Below, piece after piece: positions 48,370 to 58,141 of a stretch of DNA of 64,000 nt. Under the pieces are notes generated by a model. It was given only the letters and a program-made list of their open reading frames with translations. It was not told where the DNA came from and searched no databases. Every line of letters begins with the position of its first letter. Position 1 is the stretch's first letter. The stretch comes from Archangium sp. (GTDB lineage: Bacteria; Myxococcota; Myxococcia; Myxococcales; Myxococcaceae): positions 62,001 to 126,000 of the forward strand of contig JAUXRX010000057.1 of assembly GCA_030681645.1 (NCBI GenBank). Direction: 5' to 3'. Made by a program: the position numbers and the translations under genes.

Positions 48370-50694
48370 TCAGGCCAGCAGCCTCTCGAGGAGGAGCTCG
48401 GCCCCACCTTCCACGTCTCGCACGTCACCCATGCGCGAGCGGTACGGAATGCGCTCGTCGGCGAGCAGCCCCACCAGCCGGCCCACCAGGCCCTGCGCGA
48501 CGTCGGGCGCGGTCTCGGGCATCACCACCACGAAGACGCCGTTGCCCAGGTGCCCCACGCAGTCGGGTGACTTGAGCTCCTTGCGGATCACCGCGGCGCA
48601 GCGGCCCACCGTCTCGGGAGAGGGCTGCAGCGGCTTGAGCACGGCCAGGGCGATCGGGCGGCCGTAGCGGGCGCTGCGGCTGATCTCCTGCTCGAGCAGG
48701 TTCGCCACGCCGATGTGATCGTAGAGGCCCGTCTCGGCGTCGTTGCCCGGCCCCACCGCGAGGTTCGGCCGCCCCCGGCTGCGCTGCACCGCCGCCTGCA
48801 CGCGCGCCAGCAGCACGCTGGGCGGCAGCGGCTTGGCCACGAAGTCGGCGGCGCCCAGCTCGGCGGGGCGAATGCGCTCGGGCAGCTCGGGCCGCGCAGA
48901 GAGGAGGATGACGGGGATGTTCTCGGTCTCGGGCCGCGACTGGAGCTCGCGGAGCGCGTCGAGCCCGTCCCGGTTGGGCATGAACACGTCCATGATGATC
49001 ACGTCGGGCTGCAGCGAGCGCGCCCGGGCCACCGCCTCGTTGCCGTCGCGGGCCAGCTCGACCCGGTAGTGGCCCGAGAGCCCCATGGTGGCGATGCGGC
49101 TGAAGATCGGGTCGTCGTCGACGAGCAGCACCAGCGGCTCGCTCTTCCGCGTGGGCAGCGCCTTGTGCTGGCCGGCGGGCATGGGGAGCGTGAAGGCGAA
49201 GATCGCCCCCCCGTCGGTCGGCGCCTCGGCCCAGATCTCGCCGCCGTGACGCTCGACGAAGTCGCGGCAGATCGACAGGCCCAGCCCGTTGGAACGATCG
49301 AAGGCCATCAGCACCGCGTTCGGGTCTTCGATGCGGCCGTCGTCGCGCACCTCGATCAGCGCCACGTCGCCGTCGGGGCGCTTGCGCAGGCGGGCCCGCA
49401 CCACCACTTCTTTCGCGCCGCGCGAGTGGGTGAGCGCGTTGGTGATCAGGTTCTGCAGCACCTGCTTGATCTTCTGATCGTCGGCGAAGACGTCGAGGGT
49501 GATGGGCGTCTCGGCGCGCAGCAAGAGCCCCTTTTCCTTCGCCAGAATCTGGAGCTCCCGCGCGGCGTCCTGGCAGGCCTCGCTCACGTCGAACACCCGC
49601 GAGAACAGCGCGATGCGCCCGTCGGCCCCGCGGGCCGAGTCGAGCAGGCTCTCGACCAGCGACAGCACCTTCTTCCCTGCGCGGTTGATGGCCTCGGAGC
49701 CCGAGCGCTGCGTGGGCGAGAGGGTCTGGTCGGTGATCAGCAGGTGCGCGTAGCCCAGCAGCACGTTGAGCGGCGCGCGCAGATCGTGGCTGAGCACCGC
49801 CATGATCTCGTTCTTCTTCCGATCGAGCGTGCGCAGCCGGTTGTTCGCCTCGACCAGCTCCTTGTAGCGCTCGACGTACGCGTCCTCGAGGGCCTCCTGG
49901 CTGCGCGCGGCGGTGGCGTGCACCTGCTGCCGTTCGATGGCGTTGGCGAGGGCGACGCCGACGGTCTGGAGGAAGTCGAGCTCTTCCTGGGTGAGCGCCT
50001 GCTTCCGGCGCACCACCAGGGCGGCGATCTCCCTCACCTCGGCGCTGAGCGGCACCACCCAGCCGCCGTCGGTCTCGACCGGCTGCCGGGTCTCGAGCGC
50101 CCGGCGGAACGTGGGGGCGACGGCGAGATCGATGGGCGTGCGCTCGTCTTCGTCGATGAGGGCAGCGCGCGAGGTCACCCCGCCCTGCACCTGGAGCACG
50201 GCCACCCGCTCGCACCCGAGGCCCTCGCTCATGCGGCCCGACACCGTGCGCAGGAGCGCCTCGATCGACGCGCCCGACACCGAGAGCCGGGTCAGCTCGA
50301 GCATGAGCTCGAGGCGCTTTCGCACCAGGTCGTCGTGCTCGACGAAGCGCCGGGCCTTCATGCTCGCCGACAGTTGGCGCTCGAGCGCATCGAAAGACTC
50401 GGCGACGCCGTCGACATCCAGCCGCTGCAGCGAGGCGCGCCAGCCTTCGCTGCCGTCGATCAGCACCGGAATGCGCCGCAGCTCAGGCCGCTTTCTCAGC
50501 TCGGCCAGCAGCGTGGGCGCGACGCGCGCGGTCGAAGCGAGCACCACCGCGTCGGGCCGCTGCTGGCCCTCACGGCGCTCCAGCGCACCCGAGCCGATGG
50601 CCGTCTCGCAGTCGTACCCGCGGGCCTCCAGCCTGGAGACGATGGAGTCCGCTCTGCTGCCAACGATGAGCACACGGCCAGCGGCGGTCGCCAC
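48370..50694 (-). CDS. Hybrid histidine kinase with receiver and degenerate GGDEF-like end
   Basis: The 774-aa chain reads: REC-like N-terminus (1-110, without an obvious Asp), GAF (130-280), HisKA with VLSHDLRAPLN, HATPase (about 400-510), receiver with DVFMPNRDG (525-640) and a GGDEF-like last part (650-774). The ATPase G1 box is shortened (DDGRIEDPN), while GLGLSICRDF remains. The GGDEF part lacks the GGDEF string, so it is unlikely to make c-di-GMP. A cytosolic multi-sensor design. Confidence 0.9.
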   Translation of the reverse strand: MATAAGRVLIVGSRADSIVSRLEARGYDCETAIGSGALERREGQQRPDAVVLASTARVAPTLLAELRKRPELRRIPVLIDGSEGWRASLQRLDVDGVAESFDALERQLSASMKARRFVEHDDLVRKRLELMLELTRLSVSGASIEALLRTVSGRMSEGLGCERVAVLQVQGGVTSRAALIDEDERTPIDLAVAPTFRRALETRQPVETDGGWVVPLSAEVREIAALVVRRKQALTQEELDFLQTVGVALANAIERQQVHATAARSQEALEDAYVERYKELVEANNRLRTLDRKKNEIMAVLSHDLRAPLNVLLGYAHLLITDQTLSPTQRSGSEAINRAGKKVLSLVESLLDSARGADGRIALFSRVFDVSEACQDAARELQILAKEKGLLLRAETPITLDVFADDQKIKQVLQNLITNALTHSRGAKEVVVRARLRKRPDGDVALIEVRDDGRIEDPNAVLMAFDRSNGLGLSICRDFVERHGGEIWAEAPTDGGAIFAFTLPMPAGQHKALPTRKSEPLVLLVDDDPIFSRIATMGLSGHYRVELARDGNEAVARARSLQPDVIIMDVFMPNRDGLDALRELQSRPETENIPVILLSARPELPERIRPAELGAADFVAKPLPPSVLLARVQAAVQRSRGRPNLAVGPGNDAETGLYDHIGVANLLEQEISRSARYGRPIALAVLKPLQPSPETVGRCAAVIRKELKSPDCVGHLGNGVFVVVMPETAPDVAQGLVGRLVGLLADERIPYRSRMGDVRDVEGGAELLLERLLA

Positions 50695-50829
50695 GGGCCC
50701 ACTCTAAGTCAGCGCTTCTGCTTTGGCACGGCGGCTGGTCCACCGATGTAGGGAGAATCACGACGAAAACTCAGTGGCGCCGAAACATGTCGGGTACAGT
50801 GCGCCCGGCCGCAAGCCCACATGGTCCCC

Positions 50830-52980
50830 ATGCACCGCACTCTGATCGCCGTCGCCGTTCTGGTCGTCGCTCCCGCCTTCGCGCAAGTTGGCGATGAATG
50901 GAGCACCTTCCCACCCGCGCAACCTGCGCCTGCGCCGACGAAGCCGGCTGATCCGCCCCCGGCGAAAGTCGAGCCGCGGGTGGCACCCGCGCCTGCCCCA
51001 GCCCCGGTCCGAGCGACCCCGCCGCCCCGCGCGGCGGCCCCTGCCCCAACGGTCAGTGCGGCTGACGCCGGGGTCGACCCGGGCGACGCCGACACGCGGA
51101 TCGTCTCGCAGAAAGAGCGCTACCTCGCGGGCACCGAGCCCCACAGCCCGTCCACCTGGGGCAACGCCTGGAACGCGCCGGAGAACGCGCGCGTGTCGGT
51201 CGGCCAGGTCGGCGTGGGCACCGTCTTCGTCCCCAGCGCGCGGCTCGGCGCGAAGGGCGTGGTGCGCGTCTCGGTGCTGGGCGAGTACTTCAACCAGCTC
51301 GACTTCCCGGTGCGGTCTTCTCAGAACATCCGCTCGGCGGTGACCTTCGCGGCGAGCTTCCAGCCGTTCGAGTGGGGCGAGGTCTTCGTCTCGTACGGCG
51401 CGGCCGCCAACACCAACAACCGCACCTCGCCCAACCTCATCCAGGCGCTGGGCGATCTCTCGCTGGGCATCAAGGCCAGCAAGCAGTGGGCGAAGGGCTT
51501 CCACGCGGGGGCCGACCTGCGCCTGCTCACCTTCTCGGGCGTGGGCAACCAGGGCGTCGATCGCTTCGCGGTGGGCTTCAAGCCCACGCTGCTGGCGACC
51601 TACGACTTCCGCGCGCTGTCCCCTTCTGCGCCGTTCATCTTCACTCTCGGCCTGGGCTTCACCATCGACAGCACCTCGGGGCTGGTCACCAACCAGCGCC
51701 TCAACGCGTCGGAAGAGTTCGCCCTCAACGTCAACCGCTACCACCGCTTCAACTTCAACCTGGCGCTCGAGCTGCCCTTCCCCGTGGTCACGCCGTACTT
51801 CGAGTACCTGCTGGCCTCGCCGCTGGGCGTGCCCAACAACGAGCTCACCGGCCCTGACGGCAAGTTCATCAACGCCTCGGCCGCCATGGCGCAGCAGCTG
51901 GGCCTGGGCCTCAAGATCACCGCCGTGAAAGACCTGACCTTCATCACCGGCTTCAACCTCGGCCTGTCCCGCTCGGTGGGCCTGGGTGTACCGGGCACCC
52001 CGCCGTGGAACTTCTACTTCGGCATGGCCTTCGCCATCGATCCCTTCCAGCGCGGCGAGACGAAGTTCGTCGACACCGTGCGCGAGCGGAAGCTCGAGAT
52101 CGCCAAGGCCCCGCCGCCGGTGCGCCTCGAGGGCACGGTGACGGATCTCGAGACCAAACAGCCGCTGCCGGGCGTGATCGTCTCGGTCGCGGGCCTCAAG
52201 CCCTCGGCCACCAACGCCGAAGGCCAGTACGAATCGCTGCCCATCACGGGCAAGAGCGTGAAGCTGTCGATCGCGCGCGATGGCTACAAGCCGGTCGAGC
52301 GTGACGTGGCCGTGGACGCCGCGAAGCCCACGAAGGTCGACGTGGCCCTCGAGCCCGACGTGAAGAAGGCGAAGTTCGAGGTGAGCGCCACCGCGAACAA
52401 GAAGCCGGTGAAGGCCGACATCGTGTTCACCGGCCCCGCCGAGGCGAAGCTGCAGACGCCCGAAGGCGCCGCGCCCGCCGAGATCGAGCTGCCCGCGGGC
52501 ACCTACACCATCACCGCTTCGGCGACGGGCCACCTGGCCCAGACGCGCGACGTGCAGGTGTCGCCCGGAGGCAAGCTGATCGTCACCTTCGAGCTCGTGG
52601 CGGCGCCCAAGAAGGTGCTGGTGGTCTTCAAGGGCGACAAGATCGAGATCCTCCAGCAGGTGCGCTTCGCCACCGGCAAGTCCACCATCCTCCCGGAGTC
52701 GTTCAACCTGCTCCAGCAGGTGGTCGACGCGATCATCAAGAACAACGTGCGGCGGGTGAAGGTCGAGGGTCACACCGACAACCGCGGGGGCAAGGCCCAG
52801 AACCAGGTCCTGTCGGAGGACCGCGCACGTAGTGTCATGGACTACCTGGCCGCACAGGGCATCGACAAGGTACGGATGGAATCGGTGGGCTATGGTGACT
52901 CCAAACCCATTGCACCCAACCTGACTGCGCGGGGCCGCGAACTCAATCGCCGCGTGGAATTCATCGTCCTGGAGAAGTGA
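50830..52980 (+). CDS. OmpA-family outer-membrane protein with PEGA/CarD-like insertions
   Basis: From the ATG at 50830 (MHRTLIAVAVLVV signal) the product is 716 aa. The first 100 residues are Pro/Ala-rich. A long middle section has beta-strand segments (about 110-430), and two carboxypeptidase-regulatory-like beta domains include RLEGTVTDLETKQPLPGV. The C-terminus is an OmpA domain with RFATGKSTILPESF and VEGHTDNRGG for peptidoglycan binding. It anchors the outer membrane to the wall. The following lipoprotein gene overlaps its stop. Confidence 0.92.
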   Translation: MHRTLIAVAVLVVAPAFAQVGDEWSTFPPAQPAPAPTKPADPPPAKVEPRVAPAPAPAPVRATPPPRAAAPAPTVSAADAGVDPGDADTRIVSQKERYLAGTEPHSPSTWGNAWNAPENARVSVGQVGVGTVFVPSARLGAKGVVRVSVLGEYFNQLDFPVRSSQNIRSAVTFAASFQPFEWGEVFVSYGAAANTNNRTSPNLIQALGDLSLGIKASKQWAKGFHAGADLRLLTFSGVGNQGVDRFAVGFKPTLLATYDFRALSPSAPFIFTLGLGFTIDSTSGLVTNQRLNASEEFALNVNRYHRFNFNLALELPFPVVTPYFEYLLASPLGVPNNELTGPDGKFINASAAMAQQLGLGLKITAVKDLTFITGFNLGLSRSVGLGVPGTPPWNFYFGMAFAIDPFQRGETKFVDTVRERKLEIAKAPPPVRLEGTVTDLETKQPLPGVIVSVAGLKPSATNAEGQYESLPITGKSVKLSIARDGYKPVERDVAVDAAKPTKVDVALEPDVKKAKFEVSATANKKPVKADIVFTGPAEAKLQTPEGAAPAEIELPAGTYTITASATGHLAQTRDVQVSPGGKLIVTFELVAAPKKVLVVFKGDKIEILQQVRFATGKSTILPESFNLLQQVVDAIIKNNVRRVKVEGHTDNRGGKAQNQVLSEDRARSVMDYLAAQGIDKVRMESVGYGDSKPIAPNLTARGRELNRRVEFIVLEK

Positions 52981-54602
52981 TGACGCGTTCCGCTGCTCTG
53001 CTCCTCGTGGTGGCGGTGGCCGCTTGCGATCCAGAGCCGCCGCCTCCGCCGCCCCCGCCTCCTCCGCCGCAGGTGTTCCTCACGGTCAACGAGGCGAACG
53101 TCATCGGCGACGCGGTGCGCGGCAAGGTCAACGTCAGCGGCTGCAAGAACGTGGTGCAGGTGCAGCTGCTGCAAGGCGACTCGTTCCTCACCGACGTGGC
53201 CTTCGACAAGAGCCCCACCGACTTCACCCTGCAGCCGGGCGTGTTCGCGTCGTACTACTCGCGCCTGGGCATCGCGGTCGCCCTCACGCTCAAGGCGAAG
53301 GTGGTCTGCGACGACGGGCGCACCAACAACTCGCAGCCGGTGGGGGTGAAGTTCTTCCCCATCTCGCGGCGCTTCAGCGCGGCCGGCGGGCAGCTCGTCA
53401 CCGACAACTTCATCGCCGAGGGTGGGCTGGGAGGCTCGGCCAACACCTTCCTGGGGTGTGAGCCCACTTCGACCGGCACCAGGTTGGTCCGCGTCAACAC
53501 GCAGGGCGAAGCCGTGGCCTTCAACGACACCCTCCCCTTCGACTGCACCCTGGCCACGCAGATCAGCGATCGCAGCAACACCACCGGCACCCGCTGGGTG
53601 CTCGAGCCCGACCAGGGCGCGTACGCGATCAACAGCGCGCTGCAGATTCAACGGGTGTTCCGCGACGTGAAGACCAAGCGCATGGGGGTGGGCCCCAAGG
53701 GCTCGGCGGTGCTCTGGGTCGACGGCGGCGGCACGCGCAACCGCATCTACAAGATCGACCCGGTGGCCAGCTCGACCAACGAGTGGGACGCCGAGTTCAT
53801 CGGCATCATGAACTCGACCCCGGTGATCGACGACGGCGCGGGCGCGTCGGTGTGGGTGACCCGGTGGATGTTCGACATCGGCACCAAGCGGGCCGACATC
53901 GTTCCGTGGCGGTACAACCTCAACACCGGCCAGCTGCTCAACGGCGTGGTGAACGGGCTGCCCGCGGTGATCTTGAGCCAGCAGTACCCGCTCAACTCGG
54001 CCAGCGAGCCGATCATGCCGGAAGGCGTGTTCAGCGCTGACGGCCTGTTCTTCACCCTGCCGATCCTCTCGTACGACATGGGGGGCAACATCCGCACGAC
54101 GGTGATCTCGTGCTCGACGGCGTTCGGCGTCTGCGAAGGCATGGCGCGGCGGTGGACCAGCCCCACCTTCCCCGGCGTGCTGCGCGCGGTCGTCCCCTAC
54201 TCGAACGGCAACATCTACGCGGTGGTCGGCCCCTACGCGGTCTACTTCCTCACCGGGCAGCTGGGGGTGGTGATGAACCTGGGCGAAGTGCCGCTCCAGC
54301 CTTCAGGCAGCCTCGTGGTGGTCGGCGTGCAGCCCGGGCTCGGCACCGACTTCTACGTGCTCACCGGCCCTGACCTCGGCGCCGGCGTTCAGTCGTTCGC
54401 CATGGAGATCATCGCCACCGACGCGCCGGGCAGCGGCGAGCTGTGGCGCCTCGAGTACGGCAGCGGCGAGTCGTCGGCCAACAGCATGTACATGGGCATC
54501 GACGACGCGCAGCAGCCGTGGATTCGCGCGGGCACCGACTTGATCAAGCCGTTGCCCAACAACGAGTACCGGATGGCGCGCGGGCCGACGGTGATCCCCT
54601 AA
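52980..54602 (+). CDS. Lipoprotein with poly-Pro lead, unknown function
   Basis: The start is the ATG at 52980, overlapping the ompA TGA; a GTG three bases earlier also works. The 540-aa product has a lipoprotein signal ending AVAAC, a proline run (about 18-30) and a large beta-rich domain (about 35-540) with propeller-like features (for example ILSYDMGGNIRTTVISCS). The family is not recognised. It is coupled with the OmpA gene, so probably acts at the outer membrane. Confidence 0.8.
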   Translation: MTRSAALLLVVAVAACDPEPPPPPPPPPPPQVFLTVNEANVIGDAVRGKVNVSGCKNVVQVQLLQGDSFLTDVAFDKSPTDFTLQPGVFASYYSRLGIAVALTLKAKVVCDDGRTNNSQPVGVKFFPISRRFSAAGGQLVTDNFIAEGGLGGSANTFLGCEPTSTGTRLVRVNTQGEAVAFNDTLPFDCTLATQISDRSNTTGTRWVLEPDQGAYAINSALQIQRVFRDVKTKRMGVGPKGSAVLWVDGGGTRNRIYKIDPVASSTNEWDAEFIGIMNSTPVIDDGAGASVWVTRWMFDIGTKRADIVPWRYNLNTGQLLNGVVNGLPAVILSQQYPLNSASEPIMPEGVFSADGLFFTLPILSYDMGGNIRTTVISCSTAFGVCEGMARRWTSPTFPGVLRAVVPYSNGNIYAVVGPYAVYFLTGQLGVVMNLGEVPLQPSGSLVVVGVQPGLGTDFYVLTGPDLGAGVQSFAMEIIATDAPGSGELWRLEYGSGESSANSMYMGIDDAQQPWIRAGTDLIKPLPNNEYRMARGPTVIP

Positions 54603-55336
54603 GCGGGGCTGCGGGCCACCAGGAGCGCCTCGAGGTTTCCCGCGGGGCCCGCCACCGCGGCGTCGACGACGCCCACCTCGACCAGGCCCTTCGCGGCCAC
54701 GAACGCGCGGATGCGATCGATCGCCGCCTGGCGCGCGAGGGGATCCCTCACCACCCCGCCCTTGTCGACGCTGGCCTGGTCGACCTCGAACTGGGGCTTC
54801 ACCAGCGCGATGAGCAGGCCGCCCGGTTCCAGCTTCGGCAGCACGGCCGGCAGCACCACCTCGAGCGAGATGAAGCTCACGTCGATCACGATCACCCGCA
54901 CCAGCTCGGGGAGCTCGGCGTCGGTGAGGTGGCGCGCGTTGACGCGTTCCTTGCTGAGCACGCGGGGGTCGCGGCGCAGCTTCTCGTGCAGCTGACCCCA
55001 GCCGACGTCGATGGCGTAGACGCGCACCGCGCCTTCCTGCAGCAGGCAGTCGGTGAAGCCGCCGGTGCTGGCCCCGATGTCGGCGCAGACCGCCCCCCGC
55101 ACGTCGAGGGAGAACGCGTCGAGGGCGCCCTTGAGCTTGAGCCCTCCGCGGGACACGTAGGGGATCACCTCGCCCTTGAGGCGCAGCTCGGCATCGAGCG
55201 GCACCTGGGTGCCTGGCTTGTCGACGCGCTGGTCGTTCACCACCACCTGCCCGGCGAGGATCAGCGCCTGGGCGCGCGTCACCGACTCAGCGAGCCCTCG
55301 CTCGTGCACGAGCAGGTCGAGGCGCGCCTTCTTCAT
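54599..55336 (-). CDS. tlyA: TlyA-family rRNA 2'-O-methyltransferase
   Basis: The 245-aa protein has an S4 RNA-binding domain (residues 1-65) and an FtsJ-like methyltransferase domain with SAM loop ADIGASTGGFT. TlyA modifies 16S and 23S rRNA. Its ATG overlaps the dxs stop, a conserved neighbourhood in many bacteria (xse-isp-dxs-tlyA). It converges on the lipoprotein gene. Confidence 0.96.
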   Translation of the reverse strand: MKKARLDLLVHERGLAESVTRAQALILAGQVVVNDQRVDKPGTQVPLDAELRLKGEVIPYVSRGGLKLKGALDAFSLDVRGAVCADIGASTGGFTDCLLQEGAVRVYAIDVGWGQLHEKLRRDPRVLSKERVNARHLTDAELPELVRVIVIDVSFISLEVVLPAVLPKLEPGGLLIALVKPQFEVDQASVDKGGVVRDPLARQAAIDRIRAFVAAKGLVEVGVVDAAVAGPAGNLEALLVARSPA

Positions 55337-57228
55337 CGGGGCCCTGTCAGCACTTCGAGCGCGCTCTGGCGGATCCCCGCGGCGTCGAGCCCGAGCACCG
55401 CGCGCTGGGCCCGGGCCTCCCCGTGGCGAACGAAGCGATCGGCCGGCAGCCCGAGCACCCTCACGCGAGGCGGCGAGGCCTGGTCACTGATCGCCTCGAG
55501 CACCGCCGAACCCAGCCCCCCGCGCGTCGTGCCCTCTTCCACCGTCACGATGGCCCGCGCGGCGCGGAGCCGCGTCACCAGCCCCTCGCTCAGGGGGAGC
55601 CCCGAGACATCGACGACGCTCCAGTTCTCACCCCTCGCGGCCTCGAGCGCAGGGAGCACCATCGACCCGAAGGCCACCAGGCTCAGCGCAGCCCCGGGCG
55701 GATCAGCCAGCCACCGCACCCCGGGCGCCGACGGAGCAGGCCCCGCGGGCAACGTGCCCCGCGGAAACCGGATCGCGACCGGACCGCCCGAGCCCAGCGC
55801 CTGGTCGAGCAGGAGGGGCAGATCGTCCCCCCACACCGGCCCCTGCACCCTCAGGCCCGGGAGCCCGCGCAGGAAGCTCAGGTCGAACATGCCCTGGTGG
55901 GTGGCGCCGTCGGCCCCCACCAGCCCCGCGCGATCGACCGCGAACACCACCGGCAGCCGCGGCAAGACCACGTCGTGCACGAGCTGATCGTACGCGCGCT
56001 GCAGGAACGTCGAATAGATGCACACCACCGGGCGAAGCCCCGCGTGCGCGAGGCCGGCGGCGAAGGTGACCGCGTGCTGCTCGGCGATGCCGACGTCGTG
56101 CACGCGGTCGGGGAAGCGCTCGGCGAGGCGGGTGAGCGAGCTCCCCTCGAGCATCGCGGGGGTGATCACCACCACGCGGGGATCACGCTCCATCTTCATT
56201 TCGAGCGCCGCGGCGAACGCGTCGCTCCAGGTGCGCTGGCCGCCGCGGCTGCGCACGAGCTTCCCGTCGCGCAGCTCGTGCGGAGTCGAGTTCGCTCCGC
56301 TCATACCGCTCGAAATCGAGGAACTTCCGCTCGGAGTCGAGGAACCTCCGCTCGGAATCGAGGAACCTCCGCTCGGAATCGAGGAGCCTCCGCTCGGACT
56401 CGAGGAACCTCCGCTCACTCCGAGCGGAGTCGAGGGGCCTCCGCTCACCGCGTACGGCCCCATCGCGTGGCCGCGGGTGCGCGCGTCGAGCTCGGCGGGC
56501 CCGTAGCCCCGGCCCTTCTGCGTGCGCGCGTGCACGACCATCGGCTTCTGGCACCGCTTCGCCGCGGCGAGCGCGTCGGCCAGGGCGTCGAGGTCATGCC
56601 CATCGACCGGCCCGACGTAGACGAAGCCCATCGCCTCGAAGAACGGCCGCGGCCCCTGGCGCAGCAGCTGTTCCACTGCGCCCACGTTCTTCGAGATGCT
56701 CATGCCGTTGTCGTTGAGCACGAGCTTGATGGGCCAGTTGGAGGTACCGGCATGGTTGAGGGCCTCGAAGGTGAGGCCGCCGGTGAGCGCGCCGTCTCCG
56801 ACGATCGCCACCACGTCTCCCGGCTGCTGCTGCCGCCGCTTCCCCTCGAGGATCCCCAGCGCCACCGAGAGCGCGGTGCAGGCGTGGCCGGCGCCGAAAG
56901 CGTCGTGCTCGCTCTCGGCCGGATCGAGGAAGGGCGCGATGCCTCCCTCCTGCCGCAGCGTCGACATCGCGACGCGCCGCCCGGTGAGGATCTTGTGCGC
57001 GTAGGCCTGGTGCCCCACGTCGAACACGAGCCGATCCACCGGTGACTTGAAGGCGCGATGGAGGGCGACGATCAGCTCTACCGCGCCCAGCGAGGCCCCG
57101 AGGTGGCCCCCGACGTGACCGCAGATCGAGATGATCTCCTCCCTCAGCTCGGCGCACAGGGCCGGCAGCTGGGCCGCCTCGAGCGCTCGCAGGGCCTTCG
57201 GAGAGTCCACCCGGGTGAGGAGGCTCAC
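55333..57228 (-). CDS. dxs: 1-deoxy-D-xylulose-5-phosphate synthase with expanded linker
   Basis: This 631-aa DXS has the TPP motif GDGALTGGLTFEALNHAG with NDNGMSI, the GGHLGASLGAVE start, and EQHAVTFAAGLAHAG in the pyrimidine domain. It condenses pyruvate and glyceraldehyde-3-phosphate at the start of the MEP pathway. Between the first two domains is an inserted stretch of heptad-type repeats (SSxPSGG), about 55 residues, encoded by element-derived DNA (56285-56446). All catalytic residues lie outside this insert. GTG start, 2 bp after the ispA stop. Confidence 0.95.
   Translation of the reverse strand: MSLLTRVDSPKALRALEAAQLPALCAELREEIISICGHVGGHLGASLGAVELIVALHRAFKSPVDRLVFDVGHQAYAHKILTGRRVAMSTLRQEGGIAPFLDPAESEHDAFGAGHACTALSVALGILEGKRRQQQPGDVVAIVGDGALTGGLTFEALNHAGTSNWPIKLVLNDNGMSISKNVGAVEQLLRQGPRPFFEAMGFVYVGPVDGHDLDALADALAAAKRCQKPMVVHARTQKGRGYGPAELDARTRGHAMGPYAVSGGPSTPLGVSGGSSSPSGGSSIPSGGSSIPSGGSSTPSGSSSISSGMSGANSTPHELRDGKLVRSRGGQRTWSDAFAAALEMKMERDPRVVVITPAMLEGSSLTRLAERFPDRVHDVGIAEQHAVTFAAGLAHAGLRPVVCIYSTFLQRAYDQLVHDVVLPRLPVVFAVDRAGLVGADGATHQGMFDLSFLRGLPGLRVQGPVWGDDLPLLLDQALGSGGPVAIRFPRGTLPAGPAPSAPGVRWLADPPGAALSLVAFGSMVLPALEAARGENWSVVDVSGLPLSEGLVTRLRAARAIVTVEEGTTRGGLGSAVLEAISDQASPPRVRVLGLPADRFVRHGEARAQRAVLGLDAAGIRQSALEVLTGPR
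56285..56446 (-). repeat. Element-derived tandem repeat in dxs
   Basis: One good copy of the dispersed element (56411-56439) is followed by about five diverged 21-bp units (CCTCCGCTCGGAATCGAGGA) down to about 56300. The frame is kept, giving a PSTPLGV start and a run of SSxPSGG repeats. The location is the linker between the TPP and Tkt-Pyr domains of DXS. The tandem units look like amplified pieces of the element. Confidence 0.85.
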
Positions 57229-57230
57229 CG

Positions 57231-58133
57231 TCAGCTCGAGCGCTCGATGGAGTAGCGCGCGAGCGCCGCCAACGGCCCGTCGTCGCCTTCGAGCTCACGC
57301 ACCGCGCCCACGGCCCGGGCGACGTGGCCCGCCGCGAGCGCGCGCGCCGGCTCGAGCCCCACCACCGCGGGAAAGGTGTGGCGCCCCGCGGCCGCGTCGG
57401 CGCCGGTCGGCTTACCCATCGCCGAGGCGCTGGCGGTGACGTCGAGGAGGTCGTCGGCGATCTGGAACGCGAGGCCCACCGCGTCGCCGTAGAGCTCCGC
57501 GGCCTGCAACGCCCGCTCGTCGGCCCCGCCGGCGATCGCGCCCATGCGGCAGGCCGCCTTGATCAACGCGCCCGTCTTCATGCGGTGCAACCGGTTGAGG
57601 TAGTCGAGCTCGGCGGGCCGGTCTTCGGCGATGTCGAGCACCTGGCCACCGACCATGCCCCCCGCCCCTGCCGCGAGCGCGAGCTCAGCCACCAGGCGGC
57701 CGCGCACGGCCTGCTCTGCGGGAGGCCCCGAGGCGAGCAGCGCGAAGGCGTCGGTGAGGAGCGCATCACCCGCGAGGATCGCCATCGCCTCGCCGTACAC
57801 CTTGTGATTCGTGGGCCGGCCGCGGCGGAGCGCATCGTCGTCCATCGCGGGGAGATCGTCGTGCACCAGCGAGTAGGTGTGGATGCACTCGAGCGCGCAG
57901 GCGGCGTCATTGGCGGGCTCACCGCCGCCGTTCGAGGCGCGGGCCACCGCGTCGGCAAAGGCGAGGCAGAGCACCGGCCGCAGGCGCTTGCCGCCGTCGA
58001 GCAGCGAATAGGCCATGGCCTCGGACAACCGGGCGGGGCTGCGGCGGGCGATCGCGTCCATCCGCGACTTGAGCAGCGCCTCGACCCGGCCCTGCTGCGG
58101 CTTGAGCCAGCCGTCGAGCGAGAAGTTGGTCAT
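57231..58133 (-). CDS. ispA: Polyprenyl synthase (farnesyl/geranylgeranyl diphosphate synthase)
   Basis: The 300-aa protein has both Asp-rich motifs: FARM DDLPAMDDD and SARM DDLLD. It makes a C15-C20 isoprenoid diphosphate from IPP and DMAPP. The gene is followed by dxs, giving the supply and use of isoprenoid units in one operon, and preceded by xseB by 8 bp. Confidence 0.96.
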   Translation of the reverse strand: MTNFSLDGWLKPQQGRVEALLKSRMDAIARRSPARLSEAMAYSLLDGGKRLRPVLCLAFADAVARASNGGGEPANDAACALECIHTYSLVHDDLPAMDDDALRRGRPTNHKVYGEAMAILAGDALLTDAFALLASGPPAEQAVRGRLVAELALAAGAGGMVGGQVLDIAEDRPAELDYLNRLHRMKTGALIKAACRMGAIAGGADERALQAAELYGDAVGLAFQIADDLLDVTASASAMGKPTGADAAAGRHTFPAVVGLEPARALAAGHVARAVGAVRELEGDDGPLAALARYSIERSS

Positions 58134-58141
58134 GGGTTGGC

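Noticed and set aside
50758..52773. 671-codon minus-strand open frame
   Set aside because: It mirrors the OmpA-family gene, which has a signal peptide and OmpA motifs.
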